Source: Combretum micranthum
Lineage: Eukaryota > Streptophyta > Magnoliopsida > Myrtales > Combretaceae
Direction of reading: 5' to 3'
Assembly: GCA_024138025.1 (NCBI GenBank)
Contig: JAMXBD010000209.1
Location: forward strand, 1,178,001-1,242,000
DNA: 64,000 nt
Shown here: positions 50,092-60,340 of the stretch, piece by piece
Layout of the letters: every line of letters starts with the position of its first letter
How positions within the stretch are numbered: the stretch's first letter is position 1
Made by a program: the position numbers and the translations under genes
Notes under the pieces: generated by a model
Seen by the model: only the letters and a program-made list of their open reading frames with translations
Databases searched by the model: none
Told to the model about the DNA's origin: nothing

Positions 50092-53000
50092 GTACTACTT
50101 GATAATTCTTCCACTGGTTAGAACATTGACCCAGATACCTCTTATTCCCATTGCATATTTTTTCACACTAGTGTGAGAAAGAGGAAAATTTATCCAATGT
50201 TAAGCAAAAATATTCTATTTAAAGTTTGCATCTAAATAATATTTCATATATTTTAATTAAAAAATAAACTCATAAAATCATATAATTGACTTATGAGATA
50301 ACTATAATAAATATAAATAATATCAGGAGTTCATTGTTTATAGCAGTTATTAATTCTGTTTCATGGTGATGGTAGGTGTGTGATGAGTCTAATATGTCTT
50401 TGTCAAATTTGCATTTTTTTAGTGTCATCTTTATCATGGCAATTTCCTTTCCTCTCTTAATTGTCAGTTCCCATTAGAAGAATTATGGTCTTCGATATGG
50501 TATTGTTTGATAATGATATGAACTTAAAATACATATCTTAATTTTGAGATGATAAAAAAGTATTATAATTACACAAGGTCTGCCAATGAGATGAGTCAAG
50601 ATGATATAATGTAATGCTGAGATGGAGCTTGTGTCAAAGTTTCAATGCTTGAATTTAACTAAAACTCGACTAAGTTTAGAATTTTAAGTTTGATTTCTAG
50701 TTTATTAAACTTATATAACTTTAAGTTATCTAAAAACTAGTTTTATAATAATATTAACATCTTATCTAAACTTGACTTAAGTTTCAATAACTTTCATACT
50801 TGACTCAAACTTGATTAGTTTTGCTAGCTAGTCAAATTGAACATTATGAGGTTCGAATTGGACTTAATTACCCATTTGTGTAGGTCAATTCAAGCTCCAT
50901 TCTACTATTCTCGAGTTAAATTTGAGTGACACGTGAGTAGCTTGAACCATCTATGCTCCAAGTTACTACTTCTAGGGTACACAATGACAAATGAGAAATC
51001 CTTTTCTTTTCTTTGTGTATATTGTCACTTTCTTTCTCTCTATTGACAAAATTACCATATATACATATGGACAAGGACATATTACCAAATCTACTACTTT
51101 CTAACTACAACTTATCATTGAGATTAGCTTCAATTAATGTAAGTGCAAAAATGAGCATAGCAACATTGATATTTAGGGATAATTGCAAACACATTATTGA
51201 ACTATTAGTGAGGTATAGTTTGACTATTAACTTGAGTAATGAAATGGAATAGTGTAAGAATAAAGCTACAATTCATAAGGAATGGAATCGAAAAGTAATT
51301 ACTATTCCTTATATTTTGTTTGAGATTTATAATAAATATGAAAATATGTTTGATAAAACTAAATAATAGCTATTCGCCTAGTCTTGTAAGGAGATTGCAA
51401 TTCCTTATCTTACAATGATAGCAATTATGCAAAAGTAAATTCACAAGGAAGAATTAATTATTTTATTCCATTCTTATTAAGTTAACAAAATGTGCTATAA
51501 CATTCTCATAACTATTATAAATGTACAAGCAGCCTTGGATTTCCACTACAGTTGTTAAAAGGACCATAAATGGATTTGGAGCTTTTAGTAACCGTTTGAG
51601 GTGCACATGTACAAATTTTTACTAGTTATAAGAATGTGACGTCACATTTTCAAAGATTATGAGCTTCATAGATTCTTGACTGACATATTAGAGGTATTGT
51701 TACGGTACAAGTGTTAGGTTGAAAAAATCCTACATGGGAAATATAAGACTTATGTGAAGGATTTATAAGAGGGAAGACCCATTAACCTAATACCTTAAGA
51801 TTTTAGGTTATAGATGATGTCAAGTCCATTTGTGCATTTCTCATGAGGCCCATTTGAAGAATTTCTTCTTGTTGAAGGTTTCCTCCTCTTCTAACAATTG
51901 ATATAAGAGCTGATGGTTTGGTTAGGAAACTCCTATGGTTAGCTCTCCATGTGGATAGAAAAGTTTTGTGGTGTGACTCGTTTGTGAAACTCTTCATGTA
52001 TAGTGAGTAGGTAGGGAACGGACCACCCACAAAGCGGATTTAGTGGAGTCAATTTGATAAGCTCTTGTTGAGGGAAAGTAGAGCCTCAACCCATTATGGA
52101 GACTTACACTTGAGATGGAGATTTGTTAGGGTACAAGTGTGAAGTTGAAAAAATCCCACATAAAAAATATGAGACTTATGTGAAGAGTTTATCGGAGGAA
52201 AGACCCATTAACTTAATATCTTAAGATTTGGGGTTATAGATGGTGTCAAGATCATTTATGTATTTCTTTATAAAACCTATTTGAAGAATTTCTCCTCGTT
52301 GAAGGTTTCTTCCTCTTCTAATAGGTATATTTGCAATTTATCCCAGCTATTATTTTATATATTTTTTCACATATTTTATATGTTTTCTCTGGTAGTTTTT
52401 ATACAGCCCATTTGAAGAATTTCTTCCCATTAAATGTTTCTTCCTCTTCTAATAGGTATATTTACAATTTATCCTAGCTATTATTTTATATATTTTTCTC
52501 ACATATTTTATATATTTTTTTCTAGTAGTTGCTCGACTGTTTCCCATATCCAACATAAAATGGCGTCAATATATTTAATTTTTTTTAGTTTAGCTTGCTT
52601 TATTCTTAAATTTATTGATAGATAGATTCCTAAAATATTGTGGAACCAATAGATAAAAATGATATAGCAATGACAAGGAATCCCGTCTATCATAACAAGA
52701 CAAGATGCATCACGATTAAATGTCACTTCCTTCGCATGAAGCTAAAACAAACCTGAAAATTATACAGCCGACATATTCACCAAAACAGAAATTTATTTAT
52801 TTATTTTTTGTGGGGGCATAGATGTGATAATGTCACCAAATGATTAGACACATGAACTTACCTATTCATGGCTACTTTCCCTAATCCTACGAATCAATAC
52901 CACGTGGCATTATTAAAATTCTACTTATGTCTTTTTTGGTTTTTTATTTAAATATGATAATAATATTGCTAGAAGCATCTGGGGCCGGCTCACTACTTAC

Positions 53001-53318
53001 CAACTATAATTTAGCATCCTATACGGGATTATTTTTATTTTTCCCCTTCTAATGCTACCACCTACCATCTACTCAACTGGACTGATCCAGTTAGAACTTG
53101 GCTTTTCATTATCATCGTGGTCTTTCTTCCATGAGTGTGAGAGGGCACGACATCACAGTTTAATTTCTTACAGTTATGACTTGTCTTTTCATTATACAGT
53201 TTCTTTTTTTTTTTTTTTTATTTGCACAGGCTTGTACTCTTCTTTCTAGAAACTAATTTTTTTTAATAGCCTTGTGTTTAAAATACCTAAACCATATGCA
53301 GACTATTTTTATTTATTA
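50092..53318 (+). repeat. 3.1-kb tandem duplication upstream of DUF247, unit B
   Basis: Partner of unit A, ending about 48 bp before the DUF247 start codon, so it supplies that gene's immediate upstream region. It carries its own TRIM, an extra tandem repeat of about 125 bp around 52280-52520 that repeats the LTR end plus flank, and a different segment at about 52720-52905. T-rich tracts ending ttatttgcacag (about 53216-53230) resemble a 3' splice site, so an upstream non-coding exon is possible. Confidence 0.9.
51698..52323 (+). mobile_element. TRIM (miniature LTR retrotransposon), unit B
   Basis: The 5' LTR is 51698-51896, the 3' LTR 52124-52323, and a perfect 5-bp duplication, ggtat, lies at 51693-51697 and 52324-52328. 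The interior keeps about 60 bp lost in unit A, including a better primer-binding site (tgatataagagc, close to tggtatcagagc). The two TRIMs share one target site, so the element was present before the 3.1-kb block was duplicated. Confidence 0.9.
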
Positions 53319-53365
53319 AGAAGTCGTTAAGCTTCGACAAGCACAGCCACAATACAGAATCTACA

Positions 53366-55087
53366 ATGTTTCCATCATATCATTCCTGGGAATGTGCCCT
53401 CTGGAGAATATCCAGGCAGTTGTTTGAGAAAGGAATAGTAGTAGATCCATGTGTATTCAAGGTTCCCAAGTCTCTGAGCTCTGTGAAACCAGAAGCTTAC
53501 AGTCCTCAGCTTGTAGGTTTGTCACCATACCATCATAGGGATCCTCAGTTGTCTATCCCCATGGATAGGGTTAAGGTAGATGCAGCTTTGAAGATTCACT
53601 TGGGATTAAATGTTGACGGTTACTTGGGGGATCTTGTTGATAAGTTTCGTCAACTACACTTGTATATCTGTGCTTGTTACCACACGCTTGTGGAGAAAAG
53701 TGATTCGGATTTGGCAAAGATAATGGTGATAGACGCACTCTTCCTGTTCGGTATTATATGCCTACATGGAATCAGGAAAACGAGACTCGTGGCCTCTAAT
53801 GATCTGCAGAAGCTGGCTGAGCTATCTCTTGGAAAGAAATTAGCGGAAGGTGAAATTCTAAGGGATGTGATGATGCTTGAAAATCAAATTCCTATTTTCA
53901 TTATGGAAAAGTTGTTGCTGTTGGAATGTCCATCGAAGCCTGAGATTGCAAAACACATATTTCCGCAGATATTATTGAATTTCTGTAGAGCTATGTCACC
54001 TTTCAAAGAGCCTGTCCCATTCGATCCTGATAAAGCTCTTAAAAGAGCCCATTTGTTGGATCTTCTCTATTACCTGATTGTGCCCACTGAAAACCTTAAG
54101 GATTACAAAATTGATATACCCGAGGATATCTTTGATGGAGAATCAAGTGAAGAAAGAAGAAAGAATGAAGAAAGAAAAAAGAAACCATATGGGAAAGAAC
54201 AGAAAAAGCCAGAAGGAAAAAAATGTATGGAGGTGCTTAGAGACGCTGCTCCAACAATTGGATTTGTGGGAGAACTCCTCAATTTGCCAGTTGAGTATTT
54301 CACATCATCCTTCCAATCAGCAAGAGAAGCAATCCAAACTGATGCAGAAGACCTTCCGAGTATTCCAACAGCGTCTTCCCTATCAAAAGTTGGTATTACG
54401 TTTGGTAATAAGGCAAGGGACATCAAATCCATAAGCTTTCATAAAACAGCCAAAAGATTTGACCTTCCAGTGATGAAATTAGGAGTCAACTCCGAGGTTA
54501 TAATCAGAAACCTCGTGGCCTACGAAGCAATGATGGAGGCAGACGTCGAGGTTGATCATCCAACACAGACGCTCAATGTTGGTGATTGTGAACCAGAGGG
54601 GAATGAGACTAATGTCAATGATGTCGAAGCACAAGTCCAATCTAAGGAAGATGAAAAGAAGCCACTGATATCAACAACAGGTCTAGTGCTAACTCGCCAC
54701 ATGGAGCTAATGAACGAGCTCATAGACACTGCAGACGATGTGCAGGTGCTCAAGGATCAAGGGATTATAATAAGTAGCTTGAAGAATGAAGAGATCGCCA
54801 CTCTCTTCAATGGTATGAGCAAGTCTATTGAATTGGGCGGTGATAGTAAGTTGGATCAGATAATTAAGGACGTCGGAGAAGTCTATAACAGCACTTTGAG
54901 GGTTAGGTGTTCCAAACTGTTGAAGCGTCATGTGTATCCCTTCTGGAAAATATTATTGGTGATTCTCTCACTTTGCTATCTAATCCTCTTGATAATACAG
55001 GCTTTCTGCAACGCGTACAATTGCCGTCAGTCTCATTTGTCGTCAGTTCTTCGTAGCAAGTCTGGGGAAGGTTTTGCCCGCATTTGA
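53366..55087 (+). CDS. DUF247 (UPF0481) family membrane protein, complete
   Basis: Intronless frame of 573 residues, similar to the Arabidopsis UPF0481 proteins such as At3g02645. Family blocks in order: VFKVPKSL (30-37), PQLVGLSPYHH (47-57), MVIDALFLF (120-128), RDVMMLENQIPIFIMEKLL (166-184), AHLLDLLYYLI (228-238), ASSLSKVGITF (336-346), RNLVAYEAM (381-389) and LMNELIDTADDVQVLKDQGI (448-467). One membrane segment at about 527-550 anchors the C-terminus. A charged K/E-rich insert lies at 259-287. The first ATG of the frame, just before the conserved block, is taken as start; the N-terminus is typical in length. The last 20 residues are a tail that differs from copy 1 because of a 38-bp net deletion removing its stop. 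Molecular function is unknown; grass relatives act in pollen self-incompatibility. Confidence 0.93.
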   Translation: MFPSYHSWECALWRISRQLFEKGIVVDPCVFKVPKSLSSVKPEAYSPQLVGLSPYHHRDPQLSIPMDRVKVDAALKIHLGLNVDGYLGDLVDKFRQLHLYICACYHTLVEKSDSDLAKIMVIDALFLFGIICLHGIRKTRLVASNDLQKLAELSLGKKLAEGEILRDVMMLENQIPIFIMEKLLLLECPSKPEIAKHIFPQILLNFCRAMSPFKEPVPFDPDKALKRAHLLDLLYYLIVPTENLKDYKIDIPEDIFDGESSEERRKNEERKKKPYGKEQKKPEGKKCMEVLRDAAPTIGFVGELLNLPVEYFTSSFQSAREAIQTDAEDLPSIPTASSLSKVGITFGNKARDIKSISFHKTAKRFDLPVMKLGVNSEVIIRNLVAYEAMMEADVEVDHPTQTLNVGDCEPEGNETNVNDVEAQVQSKEDEKKPLISTTGLVLTRHMELMNELIDTADDVQVLKDQGIIISSLKNEEIATLFNGMSKSIELGGDSKLDQIIKDVGEVYNSTLRVRCSKLLKRHVYPFWKILLVILSLCYLILLIIQAFCNAYNCRQSHLSSVLRSKSGEGFARI

Positions 55088-55395
55088 ATTATTCAATGGG
55101 GGTTTTCTTAGCCTTGCCTTCAACTTTACCTCATCCTCGCATGTAGTTTTCACTTGGGCTGCTCTATAAAGTTGCTTTTTTTTTTTTTTTAAATAATAGA
55201 TTGGATATATTGTAAATAGCAGTTAAACTGCGTTATCTTTACTTCAATCTAATGGGAGTTCTCTTTAAAATTATAGTACATGAGCCGATCATGCAGCTTT
55301 TTATATGCTTCATTAGCCATAAATCAGCCATTATATTTGCTTTTCTCTACACGGAGGGTAACTTTTCTTATTATACTTCTTAGTCAAGACTGTCA
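55088..55395. other. 3' flank of complete DUF247 gene
   Basis: Matches 802-1125 of copy 1. AATAAT near 55192 and ttgtaa near 55210 are candidate polyadenylation elements. The C-run of copy 1 (about 901-910) is absent here, with only the T-run left (55176-55189). Confidence 0.55.
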
Positions 55396-55749
55396 ACTTG
55401 ACAATCATGGTGCTACATAACCATCACTTATTGCTTATTCACTTTATTGTAATTGCAATTTCATTACAGCTTTATTCATTACGAATAGCTATCACGGCGT
55501 TTAATTCATTGAATAGCGATTCCATGATGAATCCTTATTACACAAAACATTGAATAGCCATTATTTATTCAAACCTATGAATAACAATTCAATGCTGGAA
55601 ATGTCTTTTTTTTTTTTAAATACTACCATATAAATAAAAACTGAATAAAGAAAAATCCTATTACAATTCTATTCCATTCATTTATAATAAGAATTTCATT
55701 ATAACCTTATTCATTTAGCGAAGACAACGAGCCGTTATAATCGTGATGT
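55396..55749. repeat. 354-bp block present only in duplication copy 2
   Basis: Lies between tagtcaagactgtca and ttcttatccttatttgcatg, which are nearly adjacent in copy 1 (about 1115-1140). It is AT-rich with repeated gaatagc/ttattcat motifs, as in miniature transposons. No clean target duplication or inverted ends were found, so insertion here rather than deletion in copy 1 is likely but not proven. Confidence 0.6.
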
Positions 55750-55889
55750 TCTTATCCTTATTTGCATGTTTCCATGTGTACCATCTGCCCCATAAGCTAG
55801 CTGCAAGTAATGAAATAGTGGGTGGAACTTTCTGCGTGAATTCCACACATACAACAAGATATGGAATAACTCTAATTTGACCTTTCGGG

Positions 55890-58445
55890 TGAAATAGCCA
55901 TGAAATTCCTAATTTTTATTTTATAAGTGTATTATTGAATTTAAGCATGATAATATATATATTGATAGTGAGTTTAATTTTGATGAGTATTATGATGTGT
56001 GAAAGTGTAGAATTATTTAAATATGTTAGATTAATTATTTATTGAGTTTGTAAAATATTAATATGCCTTAGAGTGTGTTATTTATGCTTAGAATAAGTGG
56101 AATGTATATATACAAATATCCTTAGGTAGTAGAAAAATAGGCTAAAGACTTAGCCATTAAACCTTCATTATGTGCCTTAAGACAAAGATAATAATTAACC
56201 CAAAACAAAGTCATTAAGCCTTTAATGTCCTCATGCCCTTAAAGTCAACATAGGATAAACTTAAACTACTTAACCTCTAAAATTCGGCCAAAAATTCCAG
56301 ACCAAACCAAAAGCTCTCCATTTGCCCTAAAACCTCTTCTTCTTCACTCCAAAAAGGCTCCCAAGGTGAACCAAGTTTGAGACTTGATTTTCTACAACAT
56401 CCACCATCAAAAGCTTGATCTAGAGTCATTAAACCAAGCCTTGAAGTTCTTGTGGTAAGTGTTCTTCAACTTTCTTTTCTATGCATGAATATGTAGTCTT
56501 GATGCCATATTTGTTTAAATTCATGCTCCATGTTTTGATGGTATATGATGTGTTATAGGACTAGAGTGGTTAGTTTTATGTGCTTAGGATGAGTTTTGAA
56601 GTGTTGGAAGTGTTGGTGAATGCATGTGGTTGGATGACCTAATATTGAAGTGTAATTGATGTTTGATGGAAGTTGGAAGAAGATGATGAATAGTGATTGG
56701 GATTGATGAAGTTTTGGAGATGTTTGGTGTTGTTTGAATAATGTAATGAACATATAACAAGCTTTGGGAAACTTGGAATGAGTTTAAGAGAAATTTGGAA
56801 GTGTAAATTTAACATGAAAAAAACAGAGGAGTTTAAAGAATTTTCGCAACCTGTCACAGAGTGTACGCCGGCAAAGTACGCTGGCGGTGTTGAAGGGTAC
56901 GCTGCCGGCGTACATGAGGAATTTGCAGGTGTTGAAGATGCACTCGGGGACCAGAATCGTCGACCTCTAATGCTGGCAAATTTTTACATTTACGCCACCG
57001 GCATTGAAGTCCGGCGTTGGTTTCCCTGTTTCGCAGCCTGTTTGTAATTTGGCCATAACTTTTTCATCCGACCTCCATTTGAGGTGATTCAAGTTGCGTT
57101 GGAAAGCTTAAAAAGAGATATACAACTTTCATGTTTTAAGATTTTACAAATTACAAAAGTATCAGTGCTTAAATTTCAATTCTTTCCAGCTGATACACTT
57201 TCTAACAAAGTTTAAAACTTATTATTGTTTGCTAAAAGTTGTTCCAAGCTTGATAAATGGTCATTTAAGTATTTGTTGAGTATTGTATGATAATATATGA
57301 TATCTAAATGCTATGTGATGATGTTATAATGATTTATTTGAATTTCTTTGGATGATTATACTTGTGCTTTGATGAATATATATACTTGAACTAAGTGTGA
57401 GTTTGTAATTACTTCTTTTTTACAGTGATTGATTCCCTTTCGGTTATTCCCATTGACTCTCGATCTAGGACAGGTACGCAGTAACTAGCTTGTCTCTGTG
57501 TTAGGATAGGCATTTATGAAAACTATATATATTAAGAAAAACTTAATTGTGAGTGTTGAATTGTGTTTTACGTCGTTAAATCCAATCCCTGCCCAGGGTA
57601 GCATGAGTGCCTAGGGGCACCCCCTCACAGATTGGGTGAGCCTGGGATGGAATTGGTATCCGGTTCGGGAAGCGGCACCCTGCTCAGATTGGTCATGGTA
57701 GATTTAGGTGTTTTCGGTAAAATTATCTAGAACGGTATAAGTATCCGAGCTACTTATATCAACCCCCTGAGCGTCAAGGTTGTTACTCAGGATCCCCACT
57801 ATCCTTGTTGCCCGGAGTTTGAATACTCCCATGTTGAATTACTAACTAAAGACTAAATAATTGAATGGTTGTTGCATCTTGCATTTAGTTTAGGCTTGTG
57901 TGAATCATCTCGCTTTTGTTTTCGTTACTTGTGTACTGGGCCTCTGGCTCATATTTTATCTATTTCAGGTGAGGATCTTGATGAGTCTTATGCGAGCTTG
58001 GGTTATGGTCCTGATTTTGAGGATTTTCTGGAGGAGTTTGAGGACTAGAGATGGCCCTGGACTGGTTGGAGCCTAATCTTTTTATAATAGACTAGATATA
58101 TAGGTTGGATAGTTGTTTATATAGTTCTTGATGAACTATATGTTTTGTAGTTTTGCTAAGGCTTGTAAGAAGCCCTTTTGGTTGTAATATATATATGTAT
58201 GTATGTATGTACCTAGCTTGTATAACCTGAGCTATTTTTTATAATGTTTGTATATATATGGTATTGTGTTTTGAAAGTAAGCTATTAAGTAAACAATTTT
58301 CAAAATGACTTATGTTGTGAAATTAGACAAACAATTCATCAAACATTTCTTCTCGGACAACCTTACATATAATTCAGCAGATTATATGTGGTTGGGGAAC
58401 TGTTATCACTTATTTTAAATATAGGGGTGATAGCGGGTCCTTACA
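55890..58445 (+). mobile_element. Solo LTR of a Ty3/gypsy element, 2556 bp
   Basis: Begins TGAAATAGCC and ends GGGTCCTTACA, with a 5-bp target duplication tcggg at 55885-55889 and 58446-58450. The unoccupied site is preserved in copy 1 of the segmental duplication at 1268-1272, which proves a clean insertion. There is no internal region, so it is a solo LTR left by recombination. A tactgggcctctggctcat motif near 57935 resembles those in the two LTRs at 36-46 kb, pointing to the same Tekay/Del-like lineage. Near 56862-57020 it has a GC-rich acgccggc/gccggcgt palindromic cluster. The frame at 56778-57047 is not a gene. Confidence 0.92.
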
Positions 58446-58450
58446 TCGGG

Positions 58451-59269
58451 TGTAGTAGAGTTGTAGCTCCACCAATTATTCATCCTGTTGTAACCCCATC
58501 CCTACTCAATTGAACAAGATCAAACACAATTGCCCTTGTCGGTGACTAATTATCTCACAATAGCTATCGTAATGTCTAAACTAACAACATCGTCTAAAAG
58601 GTCTAGAACAACCATCCACTCATCAATATTGCTTCCATCCATGGGTTCGAACAGACATGAACAAGCAACAAATACAATGTTAACATTCTAGTGTATATTT
58701 GTCTATTTAAACCAACGAGGAAGCAGTACTTCGTTTTTCCAAGGAAACTGATACTTCTTTTTCTTTTAATCTTTGCAATATCCTATAGTTAAATAACTTC
58801 GTCACAAATTACTTTTTTTTTTGTCATTACGTCATTTCTTATTTGTGAGTTTCTCTCTTATTTTTTTTTTTTTCATATTGTTAATCTTATCCTTACCATT
58901 CGTTTTAAATTAACCAGTTGTAAAATTTGCATTTGAGACTATAATGATCAACCTAAATAACGGAGGGTCAATCGAGGGAGGTAGCCAGTATTAGATTTTT
59001 TTTTTTTTTTTTTGTCTCCAATATTTTTATCCCTCTTCCATCTCAATTCTATTTTTCTAATTTTTTAAATTAATTAATTGTAACTTAAGTTTGGTTATGA
59101 AACTCTTTATCTTTTGAACCAAGAGGGTTTCCTTCTCTTTTGCTTCGTGACAAATTATTTGGGTTTGATTTTTATAATTTGTTACTGTTAAGTAGTTTTA
59201 AGGTTTTACTTATGATACACAATATTTTTTCTATAGGCCTTATAAACTATTCATCTATTATATGATGTT
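58451..59269. other. AT-rich intergenic DNA, no gene seen
   Basis: Matches 1273-2129 of copy 1, with differing lengths of T-runs. Nothing coding is supported. Confidence 0.5.
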
Positions 59270-60340
59270 CTACTTTTTTTTTCGACAATAGAGATGAAGT
59301 TCGTTCATTGGGAAAAATATTACGATGAGTATATAGATCGATACCTTCAACCAATTTGCATTTGAATTTATTTTCTATATGATTTCTATTGACCAAATCT
59401 TCTTAGTTGAGAGTTTGTTTGTACTCACCAGTAGAAAACCGATCCTTAGTAAGGATAGCTTAAACATAATCTCCCATATCAAACTCCACGTATCGTCTCT
59501 TCCTACAACAACTTCTTTATATTTATCTATAGCCCTTTCTAAATTGTCATGGACAACCCTATGAATCTCCTGCAAGTTGTGGACAAAGCCTTCGACCTTC
59601 CCCATGAATCTTGGTTCTATTTGGCAAGGGTAGTAAATCAATTGGATTTCTAGGAAGAACATAATACACTACTTGAAATGGAATGAACCTTGTACTATGA
59701 TTAACTGCATGCCTCTGTGCAAACTCTGCTTGATTTAGCTTCTGATCTTAGCTCTTCATATATTCGACCACTAAACTCATCAATAGATTTCTTAAGGAAC
59801 TATTCACACAACCTCAGTTTATCCATTTATTTGTGGATGATAGGAACTACTGAAATTCAGTTCAATATTGACCATTTTCCACAAGTGACGCAAAAAATGG
59901 CTAAGAAATCTGGTGTGTTTGTTAGAATCAATGATTAAAGGTAACCCATGCAATCGATAAACCACTCAAAAATGCAAATGTGCAATGTGCATAGCATTCG
60001 TAGTCTTCTTATAAGGGAAAAAATGCATAATCTTAGAAAATTTGTTCACGACAATAAAGATTGAGTCATTACCTCGTTGAGTTCGCCGTAAGCCCAAAAT
60101 GAAGTTCATGCTCACATTAACCAATGACTACAAAGGAGCCAACAATGGCATAAATAATCTTGCATTTGTAACTATGCCATTAGACATTTGGTAGACTCTG
60201 CATCTTTGCACATACCTCTCTACCTCTTTGTGAATGGTTAAACAAAAATAAGATGTTTGTACCAATTGTAAAGTCCTGTCTCATCCTACATGATTGTACC
60301 AATTATAAACTCTTTAATGACCTGAGCTCTTAAATTATAA
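59270..60340 (-). pseudogene. Ty3/gypsy integrase remnant (copy 2)
   Basis: Same remnant as at 2130-3175. Here the C-terminal frame (59375-59662) stays open for 95 codons, including PRFMGKVEGFVHNLQEIHR, because the 1-bp deletion of copy 1 is absent. The tail contains LSTKKIWSIEII, the position of the KIGPFEI-type motif. The core around DSIFIIVNKFSKIMHF lies near 60030-60060. Other stops keep it dead. A short tgcaatgtgc repeat present twice in copy 1 (about 2810-2828) is single here. Confidence 0.75.

Noticed and set aside
54103..54432. 109-codon antisense frame inside the DUF247 gene
   Set aside because: It is a shadow of the conserved sense frame, with a K/E-rich region giving an F/S-rich antisense product and no domain.
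56778..57047. 89-codon frame in the solo LTR
   Set aside because: Lies inside a well-defined solo LTR and spans its GC-rich palindromic motifs; no domain.
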